Below the pieces are notes generated by a model. That model was not told where the DNA came from and made no database searches. It saw nothing but the letters and a program-made list of their open reading frames with translations. Positions 47,239 to 59,700 of a DNA stretch of 64,000 bases are shown here, piece after piece. This DNA is from Rheum nobile (lineage: Eukaryota; Streptophyta; Magnoliopsida; Caryophyllales; Polygonaceae). A program made the position numbers and the translations under genes. Location of the stretch: positions 5,394,001 through 5,458,000 of the forward strand of contig WOAB01000689.1 of assembly GCA_027886185.1 (NCBI GenBank). The letters run 5' to 3'. Each line of letters begins with the position of its first letter. Within the stretch, counting starts at the first letter, position 1.

Positions 47239-48294
47239 CATATATCATAACTGAATTGGAGAGTACTAAGTTTAATGTACTGTTTTCTATTTGTTTTGTT
47301 CAGTAAAATTCTGAAAGTGCATTAGAATAGCATAGACTGATATCTTTGCTGCAGTCATTGAACCACTGTGGGAAATAAACAAGTAACAATTTCAGTTTAG
47401 AATGTTACATTATTATGATTTTTAGCTTTCAAATATATGTTAATTACTGGCTTGGAAATTGACAAAGTTGATCTTATTTGTATTTGGGTGCTCTGATGGA
47501 TTTAGCAGTGGCATTTTTTGCTCGCACACAAAGTTGATCTTATTGTTCATAATGTGCAGAAAATAGATCAGTGAACTTTTGACTTATTTGTATTTGGGTG
47601 CTCTGATGGATTTAGCAGTGGCATTTTTCTTTCCTTTGTGTATGTTATGTACAGAAAAATTGAACTTTTGACTTATTTGTATGTGGGTGCTATGACTCTT
47701 TTACACGTTGTTGTGGACTGATACAAAGAAAAACTTGAAATCATTTTACCACTAAAATGTTGAGGTGCTCTGATGGGTCTTTACCACTTATGGCTGTATA
47801 ACTGGAAATATAAGTTGCAAAACTAATTTATTAAAAAGCAAAGCAAAATTACCACCTGATTTAGGAGATAGAAAGGCACTAATGCTAATATGAGATTTGT
47901 TGCTATCGAACACAGCCATTTTCCTTGTGCTGCTATCGGACACAGCCATGTTAGTGGAAACAACACTACAACTCCAGGCTCCAGTAGAAACATGAGATTT
48001 GCTGCTTATCCAATCTCCCAAATTCAGAAGAAACATGTAAACTCTGAGTTGCTGTAAAATCATGGCATATAGTTTTTGGACATTAATTAGAGATTAGGAC
48101 TTCACAGAAAGCCAACTTCTAAAACCCAAATTGAATAGTCAAGCAAAAGGATTGTGCAAGCACCATTAGTCTAGGGTAAGTAGTCTAATCAAAAGGATAC
48201 AAGTAGAAATGTGCGAGCAAAAGATAGAGTATGTCTCTAAAAAAACAACGGATTTTGTAGACATTAGTCTTCAAACATCAAGCAAATAAGTCTT

Positions 48295-50594
48295 CTACTG
48301 GCTTCCCGGAATCCACGGGGCTGAGCACATCACGTTGTCCATAGATTGGTCTTGTTCCATACACTCCTTCGCTTGTTTTGCTTTCTTCTTTTGGTTCCTT
48401 TGAACTCGTATACCTTGTTCCTTGAGTTCTCTAGCAGTAGCTCCACCTTTACAAGTCTTCACATTATGTCCAAAAGCCTTGAATAAAAAAAATAAGTTAG
48501 TTATGAATTGGTGTCAAGAAAGGAACAAACAACCCTATAATTCACATAAATAAGCTAGACATGAAAGAGTTAATACCTTGCATCTTCCACACCGCACAAC
48601 GCGAGACCTCTTTCCTGGCGCAACTTCACCCTCTGCCCTTCTTCTCTTTTTTGGAGGTCTTCCAACTCCTCTTTTCATTGGTGGCGGGTTGATTATTGGG
48701 AGTTCAAATCTCGGCCATTGTTCTTCATCCGGAACGGGCCTATAATTCACAGAATATGCTAACTTGTACATTTTTGTGGAATACCAGTGAGAAACATAAT
48801 GCTCTGGATGTCCCCTCTTGTCGATTATAACCCTCATAGCATGACGACAAGGAATGCCGCAAATTTGCCACTCACCACATCCACAAGTTCTGTTTTCAAT
48901 GTTGACAGCTAATGTTGAATGACCTTCCATAACTTCATATTCTATGGGAGATGCCTTGAAAATCTAAACATATATCAAAATGTAAGAAACTCCACATAAA
49001 TTCTGCAAACCTTAACAGTTTTTCAAATGCAAATTCAAAGCTACGGATAATAAGACACAAAACCTGTAAAGAACGAGATGCCTTCTCTGCCTTTGCTAGT
49101 TTTTTTTTTACATGTTCAGTAATGCCATCCAAAGGCATGTTCGCAACAACTTCTTGTCTCAAACAATGTCTCCCCATAATTGTTCGTCTAAGTCCTAGAA
49201 AATTGAAGATGAATAAGTCTCATACGCATTATAATAAGAGCAATAGACAAGTTGCGTTAAATTAGTTCTACAAGTTAAAAGACATTTTACCTTCGAGAAA
49301 GCTCAACACTGGAAGGCCCCTATCGACTCCTAATGTTGCGTTATATGACTCTACAAAGTTGCTTGTTGTATGAGGAGCATGTAAAGTTGTGTCATACTTG
49401 TATCTAGTCCAACATTCATATTCACCCACACTTTATAGCCACCTAACAGCACCCAAGCCTGCCTTTTTTCTACCTCCTCGATTGCTTTTTTGAATTTGAA
49501 CACAGACCAGGCTTTGCAACATTTCCAAAACAAATTTCTCATAGGCTTTCCTGGATATGCTTTCTTGAAGTTGGCACAAAGGTGTGTGCCACAATAGCGT
49601 CTTGAAGCCGATGGCCACACTTCCCTAAGAGCCGGTTCAATCCCCTAAAATACAAAATCAATGTTTGTAAACGAATAAAGAGTATTTAAAGTATTAAAAT
49701 AGTATAATATAAAAACAACAATACCTTTTGTCTATCCGACACTATACACCAATTGTCTCGCTGAGAACTACTCAAAAGCTCCTTCAAGCGATAGAAAAAA
49801 GAAGCCCATGTTGTCTTACTTTCATTGCCATACACACCATATGCTATAGGGAAAATACCCTTGTCTCCATCTACACCAACTTCAGATTCAGAGGCCACAT
49901 CAACATCAGGTATATAAATAGATGGCACAACAACACTACGTGCATCACGAGAAGGCAAATCAGACTCAAGAACATCAGCCTCAGACAACACAACGTCAGA
50001 CAACACATAGTCAGGCAGCACAGTCTGAGGCAACACAACATCAAGTGACACAACATTAGGCAACACATCAAGAGACACTACGGTTTCAGGCGAAATTAAA
50101 TTTGTCCTGCTAAGATCACCAGAAATAGGTTGGTTACCTATCGAATGAGAGGTACTTGCTGATTTTGGAACATGCATCCCTTTTCTTCTTGCAGATGTGG
50201 CAGGAACTCTCCTACCGAAAGTAGGTTGACTTCCATGACTTGACTTTTGAAGTAATGAGTTCTCTGCATATCTCTTTGATTCAATCAAACCTCGTGCCAA
50301 CTCTAGATTTTTTTATGGTGACTCAACATATCCAATGGCCAATTTAATCAGCTTCTTGTCATGAAATACAGTAAACATCTTCACAACATCAGTGTCACTT
50401 TCCAGCTGAAAATTCTGAGCACTATGTGCATACCATAGAGTGGGATGTTCAGGAAGAAACATCCCCGTTTTTCCAGCCCCTTCTATTAAATCAACAAATA
50501 TATCCAGAATAGTGCACTTATCAGAATCATCCACCACTATATCTAAATATTCCTGATGAATATACCGTACCCTCAACAATATCTTATCTTCCAT
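48295..50594 (-). pseudogene. MULE (MuDR-type) transposase, interrupted and internally deleted
   Basis: A cut-and-paste transposase gene read from the right TIR. Exon pieces in order: PB1-like N-terminus (50316-50594, start MEDKILL just inside an acceptor at 50596-50597); a low-complexity stretch rich in VVLP/SDVV (49880-50100); DDE core parts VGVDGDKGIFPIAYGV and WCIVSDRQK (49720-49870); YCGTHLCANFKKAYPG (49545-49600); SWIM finger CGCGEWQICGIPCRH with tail GVGRPPKKRRR (48577-48954); and a last exon (48295-48477) completing the knuckle CGRCKAFGHNVKTC. Introns such as 48478-48576 have proper borders. An in-frame TAA at 50313-50315 and the loss of the DNA-binding region between the PB1-like part and the DDE core make it defective. 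The SWIM and C-terminal exons look intact. Confidence 0.8.
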
Positions 50595-50825
50595 TCTATA
50601 ACACATAAACAAATATCAACTTTTAAGTATCACCATATAAGAATTAAGATCATAAAACAAACAAGTAACTACAAAATACTTAGAACTAGCATATTGCAAT
50701 GAAATTCGTTGACTTTGCTTCCTTGAACAGGTATGATTGGAGGCTTGGTGGGTCATTTTTTGCAATGAAATTTATGTCTTGGTCATGCAGCAGAGTTTTG
50801 TTATCATATAGTTTTAGTAGCAGGA

Positions 50826-51510
50826 ATCCCAAATCTCCAACTCAGCTAAGTATTAGACGATCTCGAAGGTTGAGCATTGAGAACTCAAGAATAGGGGTGA
50901 AGCCAATGAACATGGGACCAGATAAAAACAAGGAAAGAACCGAAATCTTCTATCTTTAATATCCTAAAATCATCCTTGCTTCCAATCAGCCCCCAAATAT
51001 CAACAGACTTAAAAAAAACCCTAAATCACCAATCCCTAAATCACCACTGAAAGAGGTCTATTCAAACCGAAATTACAAGATTGAAAGCCTACTTGAATCA
51101 AACCGAGCGGGGCGGTGGCGAGCGAAGTGGAGGCGAACGTCGTCAGGGAACCGAGCGGGGCGAAGGCGACTGCGCGCGAACCATTGCCTTCTAGCTTGGG
51201 TCGCCAATGGAAAGTGGAGACGATGAGGGAGGATAAGGGTTGAGGGAGGAGAAGCTGGGTCGCCAATGGGTCAAGGGAGGAGAAGACAGGAGTCGGGTTT
51301 AGGGTGTGAGTTGAAGAAGACGATACATGGATATGTCTGTTTGTTCTTCTTCTTCTTTTTTTAACATAATTAACCATTCCGTGAAGGGAATTAACTTAGG
51401 GCATATGCCGAAAAAAAATTAAACCTCGAGGGCACCACGTGAAATTGGTTAATCTTTGGGGCACCAGGCGAAATTCGCCATACCTCGGGGGTACCACGCG
51501 AAATTTCCGT
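50826..51510 (-). repeat. Right terminal inverted repeat of the MULE
   Basis: Inverted partner of 45684-46368, facing the transposase gene. Its donor site at the matching place reads CAA|GTAGGC (51093/51092). Confidence 0.88.
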
Positions 51511-52553
51511 TAAAAATATTTAAATTTTTATATTCAAATATATTATCTTTTATAAAATAATATAAAGACAAATAAATTGAAAATTGAAAATTAATTTAAA
51601 TTCCAGAATATTTTAAAATTTAGTTAATACGATTTTGTTTATAATTTAACTTTTAGGATTTTATTTGCTAATTTAAAGTTAATATTTTTAAAATAAGTTT
51701 AAAAAAAATAGAATTCATGAATACGAATATACAAATATAAACATAATAAATAAGCAATTTTAACCTATAATAAGGTGTTATAATTTTCTAATTTTATTGA
51801 ATATACATTAATCTTTTTTACATGTCACATATCATAATATGCACATATTTGTTGTTTTGTGACAATATCTCAAAAAATGTTAAAAACTCCTTCATAATCA
51901 ACTATTTCACAAAAATATTAAAATGGTTTCACAAAGTTTTGACTGTATATTACATACATGTCAAGTAAGAGTATATAAATAATTCCTAATAATAGAATAA
52001 AGGTACATATATTGATTCTTAAAAATAAATCCTAAATAATACTTGAATTTAACAAAATATAGAAAATTATGCTAACTTATAAATAGAACGTAAGAGATGA
52101 AATATACAATTTTTGTGATGTGATGATATATTGACTATACATAATTTTATAAAATTACATTAATATATCAAAAAATCAACCAAACTAATTATAAACAAAA
52201 ATAATTTTGAATAACACATTTTAAAAGCATGGTAGAAGTCCGCTAATTCGTTAAATGAAAGCAACTCTTTAAATAACACCTAAATAATGATTGTTTAAGC
52301 TAATTCTATATAATAATTTGATATGAGATAAAATTATAAAATGTTGTTATAAAGTTGACAAAGTGGTTTTTTTTAATCTTATTTTATATTAATAACATCA
52401 TAATTAGTAATGTAAAATTGAATAACTTATATATATTATTTTGTTATTTAGAAACAAATTGTATATACGGATAGATTTGGCCGTAAATTTTTTATAAAGT
52501 ATACTAATATATTAAAATATTAATTAATCTAATTATAAAATATATTAAATTAA
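51511..52553. other. No gene seen; AT-rich spacer between two MULEs
   Basis: Very AT-rich, without coding frames. Confidence 0.5.
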
Positions 52554-54650
52554 CACGATTTCTATTTAGCGCACCGGCAAAATTTCTATTTAACGCACTG
52601 GTTCATCCGTCACGGATGAACCAGTTTCGTCCGTCACCGCGACATGATTTTGGAATCGCCATAACTTTTGATTCCCTAGTCCAAACGCGCTGAAATTTGG
52701 AGGAGTTATAGTTGACATCTTGATCTTTAATCTGACGTTGGAATCACTCAATTTGGGATTACATAGAAAAAGTTATACTTCTCCAAATACGGGACAAAAA
52801 ACAGAGATCTCTTAAGTGCCAGGGCGAGTACAATAGCATTTAAGTCGGCTTACAGTATCATTGCAATCATGGATCACAATAGAATTACAATGTGCGAGTA
52901 CAATAGCATTTAAGTCGGCTTGCGACCTCGTCTCTTTCTTGTGCAAGAAGGTCTTAATGTCATCAGCTGAGAAACAAATGGATCATATAGACAAGCAGCA
53001 GATGCATCATGTGCATGCTCCCACGTGACAAATATTAGAGGCAATGGTGACGCCTCTGATAGGACCATCTACTCATGGGTTCAAATAATTAATATAAAAT
53101 AATTAAATGATTAGTACCATACCAAAATAAAATGTCTCTCCTTCTCAACATGGCAGATGCAGATCGTCTTAAGCTTATACGGCTCAAAGTCTTTAATGAA
53201 GGATTGTGGAGGCATATAAGGTGGTGAAAACATTTGACCCACTGAATTCTTGGGAGCTCTAACCTGAGATGGCCTCAAAGGAGTGGTAGGAGCTTTAGGG
53301 TTTCGTGAAGGTGTGCTAGTGGGCATTGGTGGCCTACCTCGTTGCTTCTTGGGAGGTGTCCCTTCCGTATCTTTGTCTGTGTACTCCGATGAAGAAGGAT
53401 GTCTTTTAGTGGTATCTTTGTTTAGAACTCCCATTAGTCGTCCTTTATGCCTCACAATAGCCGGCTTTTGCAGACTAGTCCCATCGGGGCGAGCTATGTC
53501 GTAAAGTTGCGAGACACATTTTTCTTGATCATCTGCTGACAGATTGAGGAAATGATCCGTATAAAATTGATCCATCAAAGATCTCGCAACTCTGCGCTTC
53601 ACCTCACCTTCGTCTTGCACTTCTGACAAACTCAATCGTCTCCAAAACGGATGCAACGCTGAAGGCTTAATAGGGATTGAACTCGTCACATTTCTAGCGA
53701 TGTCATGCACACACAACAATCCATCTCTCACCCTCATCTGTCGTGTGCAGATCTTGTCACAAAATGGATTTCCCCCTTTTTTGTATTCCTCCGTCAAGCA
53801 GTCAAGTGCAACCTTAGATACTTCGTATTTCAACCGCTTAAAAACATCAGCTCTTGTCCCAAGAGTCATCGTGCTTTGTACACTCTCGTTGAAGGTCCCC
53901 TTGATGTCCTTTACTTGGTTACCCATCTTTGAATGAAAATTGACCAAATATCGTGTATAGACTACCATGTGGAATAGTCAAGAAGTCTTTCAAGAACCTT
54001 CTTCCACAAGAAAGAGACGAGGTCAAACCTTCTTCCACAAGAAAGAGACGAGGTCGTTCGAACCTTCATTTATATGATCCATTCGTTTTAAGAACCTTCT
54101 AGACCAAATATCCTTTGCTGCTTGTCTATATGATCTATTCGTTTCTCAGCTGATGGCGTTCGAACCTTCTTCTACAAGAAAGAGACGAGGTCGCAAGCCG
54201 ACTTAAATGCTATTGTACTCGCACATTGTAATGCTATTGTGATCCATGATTGCAATGCTATTGTAATCCGACTTAAATGCTATTGTACTCACCCTGTCGC
54301 TTAAGAGATCTCTATTTTTTGTCCCGTCTTTGGAGAAATATAACGTTTTCTACGTAACTCCGAATTGAGTAATTCCAACGTCATATTAAAGATCAAGATG
54401 TCAACTATAACGCCTCCAAATTTCAGCGCGTTTAGACTAGGGAATCAAAAGTTATGACGATTCCAAAATCATATCGCAGATCAGCATGTTCATCCGTGAC
54501 GGACGAAACATGTTCATCCGTCACGGATGAAAATACTTAGTACGTCACGGATAAACATGTTTCGTCCGTCACGGATAAACATGTTTCGTCCGTCACAGAT
54601 AAATCAGTACGTTAAATAGAAATTTTACCGATACGCTAAATAGCAACGGC
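52554..54650. mobile_element. Second Mutator-like element with TIRs of about 450 bp
   Basis: The inverted ends match from CTATTTAGCG(C/T)(A/C)(C/T)CGG through AAAATTTCTATTTAACG, a block around TTTTGATTCCCTAGTC, and GAGTACAATAGCATTTAAG. Flanking 9-mers TTAAATTAA (52545-52553) and CTAAATTAA (54651-54659) agree at 8 of 9 positions, which fits the 9-bp duplication of Mutator-like elements. Inside the TIRs there are many copies of CCGTCACGGATGAA. The right TIR is expanded by tandem copies of ACAAGAAAGAGACGAGGTC. The only gene content is the transposase C-terminus below. Confidence 0.75.
53111..53968 (-). pseudogene. C-terminal part of a FAR1/MULE-like transposase with AT-hook
   Basis: The open frame of 285 codons begins without the usual N-terminal DNA-binding and DDE domains. 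Residues 45-110 carry a degenerate SWIM-like region (CDKICTRQMRVRDGLLCVHDIA) followed by PSALHPFWRRLSL, a pairing seen after the DDE core in FAR1-like MULE transposases. The tail is basic, with HKGRLMGV and the AT-hook KKQRGRPP (residues 209-216). It lies between the TIRs of the 52554-54650 element. Alone it cannot catalyse transposition, but the frame has stayed open. Confidence 0.6.
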
Positions 54651-56499
54651 CTAAATTAATCCTACCAGTGACCCGGGTCATATATATAGCTACTTACAAA
54701 TCTACAAGCATTCTCTATTACTACGTATTAATTAAAGGCTTCATTTGTACGTTTGTACAATTCATTAGCATGAATGTGCACAGCTCTGATCTAAATTATA
54801 TATGTGGATGAGTACTTGATGATTCCAGTTTAACTTGTGGATAGGATAGAAATGAATGTAACGTCGGCCATTTGTTGTCTGTCTGAGGTCGATTAGAAAT
54901 GATTTTAACGAATATTAGGTGTGTGATGACTGGAACACGTACTCCGATCCCAGCCCTTGAATCTTGATAAGTATAGCCGCCTAATTTTGCCAGCTATTCA
55001 TATTACGGCGTCCATATTACGGCGCCCCTATTTTATATGATTAATTGGAATACATTCATAGAATAAGGATCCTGGGATAAAATAAGGATTAATTTTAACC
55101 ATTAAAAACGAGTTAAAATTAAAATACATGAAGTGATAAATTTATAAATATAATTTATTTTTTAATTATTATTTCTTAAAAAATATTTTTTTCAAAATTT
55201 TTTTTTTTCAGGAATTAAGTTTTTTTTCCCAAATTTTTATTTTTTTATGAACATTTTCTGAAAAAATTAGTACCATACACTTTAGTATTTTAATCATGTA
55301 CTTTAATATATTTAAATATATACTTAATTTTAAATCACTAAACATACATTTTAATATACTTACATATGCATGAGCATTTTTATTGGAGTCCCATAGAGAG
55401 GGGCTTTTAGGTGAGTTTTGTGGAATTTAATTGTATAAGACCCTAGGTGAAATGGGGTATTTTATTGGGGGCTTTTAGGTGGAGTTTTTAACTTTAGTTT
55501 AAATTAAACTTATATCCCTTCATGTTTATTAAATTACCAATATATTCTTGATTATATTAAATTATAATTATATCCCTTATTATATATTAAATGAAAAAAT
55601 TATTTTAAAAAATCATATATAAATTTGATTAAATATATTTAAAAAAAATTAATAACATGGTTTATTTAGACTTAATTATATCAAAATTCATACATAAAAA
55701 TTTTAAAATTTATTTAATAAGTAATTTTCATATAAAGAAAATAAATTAGTATCTATTTGATTTTAAAACACTAAAAATAATAATAAAAATGATTTATTAT
55801 TACTTAATGATATTCAAAATAAATAAAAAAATATTATAATCTACCAAATATATCCAAAATGGGTGTCTATAGATAGAGAAAAATGTAATTAGAATTATGG
55901 TATTTTTATTTTTTAACATGTTAACAATCAGAAAATGATTTTTTTTTTAAAAGGATGACAACGCGCGCCACTCACAGCGCGATACGTGGCGGAATGATGT
56001 AGTCTCAAAAAGCGTTGAGGCGCGTTTGGTTTTGCCCTCAAAACGGCGTCGTTTTGCGCCTTCTACAACAACAACAAATTAACTAGCCAAACATGCCCTT
56101 AGAGCAATATCCTATGGGACGGTCCCATGGATTGGCCTTTTTTGGGGACTCTCTATGGGTCTTTTAGCATTTGGATATTATTTTAATCTAAAAAATGTAT
56201 AGGATCCATGCTAAAAGACCCCAATATAAGGAAAAAAAAAACATATACTAGGTAAAATGTGCACTTTTAATATACATGTTAAACATGCACATTTACATAT
56301 TGAGCATCAACTTTAACATAATTACATATGAACTTTTTAACATATTAAGTATGCACTTTAACATGATAAATATGCAATTTAACATACTAACATATGCACT
56401 TTTAATATAATAAACATACACTAGGTAAAATGCGCATTTTTAATATATATGTTAAACATGCACATTTACATATTATAGCATGCACTTTATCATATTAAA
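54651..56499. other. No gene seen; AT-rich with small repeat traces
   Basis: Two stretches beginning AGCATTTTTATTGGAGTCCCATAG (55375) and AGAGCAATATCCTATGGGACGG (56101) look like ends of small DNA transposons. From 56245 to 56495 the words TGCACTTTTAATAT and ACATGCACATTTACATATT recur. This repeat continues after 59239, showing that the solo LTR was inserted into it. Confidence 0.45.
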
Positions 56500-59238
56500 T
56501 GTGATACCCCGTAATTCTGTAAGGATTATTTTGGGAATTTTTGGAATTTCCCGAACACCCGTTTAGTACGTCAGATTTAATTCAGAAGGTTGGAGGCATT
56601 CTGTAATGTGCTCTGTATCTGTAATATTTTTCTCAGTGAAATAAAATACAGACGACGTACTTTGGATGTTAATTACTCGTTCGCGTACGATAATTTTATC
56701 CCGGGTTAACATCGTTTCGTCTAAGAGCAAAGGAAGCGGCCGAGCCAAGGGGCGGCGCCCGCCGTCGCAAGGCCCAAGGGCGGCGCCCGCCGTCGCAAGG
56801 CTCGAGGAGCAGCCGAGTCTCCTCTTAGCTGGGGACGCCAGGTCTATGGCGACGCCCGCCGTATTAATGGCGGCGCCCGCCGCAGTTATGACGGCGCCCG
56901 CCGTCGATGTTGTCCGGAGGTCCTTGCCCGAAGGTCACCGGCGAACGTCTGACGTCGCCGTTTTAGCCCCGCCACGCCTCCAGTTAGGCCATCATTGTGT
57001 CTCCCAGGGTTTTGGATATTTAAGGAGGGGTTTGGAGGTCGGATTTGAGGGATTCCACAGCCAAACTCTCCCAAACTTTGCCTCGCCGGAAATTTTGTGC
57101 CTCGCCGGAGTTCTGAGGTGCTCGCCGGTGTCATTTGGTGGTGTTTCCAGAAGGCCTTTTTAAGCCTTTTGGTTGCCCTTGGAGGTCAGAACCCAAGCAA
57201 GGCAAAAAGGGGTCAAAACGCGCATCATTTTGGTGAGTCTTCTCGCCATTCTGTTGTCGGAGGTTCTTCACGGCGACCGCCGTTCATCACGGCGCCCGCC
57301 GTGATGAACACGGCGACCGCCGCCAGTGGCCAGAAGCCCCTTTGTTGGCTTGGTCTTGGTGGTCGTCGTTGTGGAGTCGTTCCTTTCGATTTCTTTCGTC
57401 TTTCCTTAGATTCGTACTAGTTTATGTTGGATCTAAGTTAGGGTTTCCTTATGGGTCGACTCGAAGGTCGTTGTGCTGTCGGAGCTATACCTGTGTCGAG
57501 CCCGGAATCCAGTTGTCTCTGCTCTGTTCCAGATCTGCGGACTAAGACAAGTGACGGTTCGCTCTTGCTTAATCAGTCCTTGTTTCGTTAATCATTAATC
57601 GTTTAATTGTTAATTGAGTTAATGTGAACTGTTGTTCGGTTTGGGAATTAATTTCATAAGTAAACGTGATTAAAATAATGTTATAATAGGTTGTATATCT
57701 GTTAGTACGACGCTATTATATGTGATAATTACCGTGATGGTATCGGGTGGTTTAATGTTAATCTTTAATGCTTAATCTCGTGTGTGTTCTGGGAATGCTA
57801 GTCCAAATAAGGATTAGTCATTTCTTAATAACTTAATGTTCGTAGGAACGCTAATCCAAGTAAGGATTTGTCGTTTCTTTAAATCATAATATTCCTCGGA
57901 TTAATTCCGAATAATTTAAGGGTCATGACCTATGCTTCTTATCCACCGTTAAGGATTTGAAGTGTTTACGCGCCTTGCAAGCGCCATTGGATGAGCATAA
58001 TTGCAGTCCTGTGTATTAAGCACTTAGCTAGTGCAATTGGGGTGGACGTAACTGTCACCCTGTAAATTAAAGTGTAAGCACTGTGGCAGTGCAATCAGGG
58101 TGAACATAAGGTCACCCGGTGTAATAATAACTTCCGTGTTCTCGGAATAATATTAAAAGCCTCAACAGTGTGTGTGTGTGTTGTAATTTAATAAGATAAG
58201 TGCAGTTAAGCACATAATTAATAAGTGTAAGCACTGTAATAGTGCAATCAGGGTGAACGTAAGGTCACCCGGTGTAATAATAACGCCGTTGTTACTCAGC
58301 ATAATAATGTTAAGTCCCGTGTGTGTGTTGTGTGTGTTTTAATTTGGGTTGACGTAATGGTCGCCTTAAGATTTAAGCCTTGTTGTCGCTCTTAATAACA
58401 TTAACGTGTTTCAGTAATGTGTGTTTTGTAATTAAATAAGATATGTGCCCGAGTGCACATGATTAATAAACCCATGGCGAGTAGTGCAGCTAAGTAATAG
58501 TGCAGCTAGGAAAGCTCGTCTCGACTTGAATGTAGTACGTTCTCTTTCCAATCTGGATTTGCTGTATGCGATGAGGTTAGTTGTGAACCGAAGCATCTCA
58601 GTCAACTTTTAAATCATTGGTGTGTGTAACTTTAATGTTCCCTCGGTTGTCATAATTTTCCTATAAGGCTCATTTCAGGTTGGAGTCTTCTCTTCAGTGC
58701 ATATCTTAATTGTTAAATCATTCCGTGAAAGTGTCGGGTTATATATCGTTCCTTCGGTTATTATTCGAGGGATAATGATAGTAAACGGTCACGATCACTC
58801 GAACCACTCTGCTTTGTGCCCTTACTAGTCTATTCAGTAGACTAACCCGCTGTATTTTTGTTATCTGCATCGTCATGGTTGGTGCCGTCCGTCCGTTTCG
58901 GCACATCAGGAGTTGATTCCCGGAGTTTAAGTAACCTATTGAAGGATAAGAAGCTTGCAGACGAAGATTTAAAAGTCAGTGTTTTAAGTTGTTAAGTGTT
59001 TTAAGATTGTTAAAATGTTGCTTCAATGTATCTTCATAATTTAGCCATGTTATAAGTTGGCTCTGTAAAGTCTTCCGCTGTGTAATTTAAAGTCTTCCGT
59101 TGTTTAATCTTTCCATTATTATGTAATTATGTTATGTATTTAAGCTTAACTGTTCTGGAAAAGCCTAGGGTGACTTTGGACGGTAAAGTCTGAGGTCACT
59201 GGCATGTAATATCTCCGGTGTAAATTGGGGGTGTTACA
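56500..59238 (+). mobile_element. Solo LTR (2739 bp), same family as 12480-14723
   Basis: Begins TGTGATACCCCG and ends GGGGGTGTTACA. TTAAA stands on both sides (56495-56499 and 59239-59243). Its right 1.7 kb matches the solo LTR at 12480-14723. A GC-rich zone (56720-57420) holds about ten GGCGCCCGCCG words. The 165-codon frame there (56666-57163) follows from this repeat and is not considered a gene. A GATATTTAAGG box near 57016 is a possible TATA element. Direct sub-repeats with GTAAGCACTG and GGTCACCCGGTGTAATAATAAC lie at 58070-58290. Confidence 0.85.
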
Positions 59239-59660
59239 TTAAAGATGCCCTCTATGTGAGCATTAAAAATGTGCTTATATATGCACTCTTATTTATGCAC
59301 TTGATATACAATATAAGGAAAAAAAATTGGAAATAAAAAATCTGAAAAAAAAAATAATTTTCGAGAAAAAAGTAATTTCCAAAAAAAAATCAAAGAAAAA
59401 AAAATTTGAAAAAAATAATCTTTTTTATTAAAAAATATTATAAAATAATAATTTTATCACTTCAATCTTATCCATTCATTTATTAGATCTTATGGTCCTT
59501 ATTACTCCTCACTTTACACTCTAACATCATTATACACTTGAACCATACTCTACATTATATTTAACCAAACGACGGATGCAAATAAGTATTTTAAATGTAT
59601 GTCAGGAGATAATCAGTATTTATATCGTCAAATCATCCCGTTTAGAATTTTCGAAAATGA
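59239..59660. other. No gene seen; AT-rich
   Basis: Continuation of the TGCACTT-rich repeat interrupted by the solo LTR, then A/T-only tracts up to the LINE tail. Confidence 0.5.
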
Positions 59661-59700
59661 TTTTTTTTTTTTTGCAGCAGGCTAGAATTGGGTCTCCATC

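Larger units (their letters stand above)
45684..51510. mobile_element. Mutator-like element (MULE) with 685-bp TIRs and two convergent genes
   Basis: The first and last 685 bases are inverted copies of each other with only scattered differences, beginning ACGGAAATTTCGCGTGGTAC. TAAAAAT stands directly outside both ends (45677-45683 and 51511-51517), in AT-rich DNA where a 9-bp duplication cannot be fully resolved. A GRF-finger gene runs inwards from the left TIR and a MULE transposase gene inwards from the right TIR. Between them, 47240-48290 is noncoding, with three near-repeats of TTATTTGTATTTGGGTGCTCTGATGG (47478-47700). The near-identity of the TIRs suggests recent activity, although the transposase is damaged. 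Confidence 0.9.

Noticed and set aside
56666..57163. 165-codon GC-rich frame in the solo LTR
   Set aside because: It follows from GGCGCCCGCCG repeats and sits inside an LTR; no domain, and the relative at 12480-14723 does not keep it.
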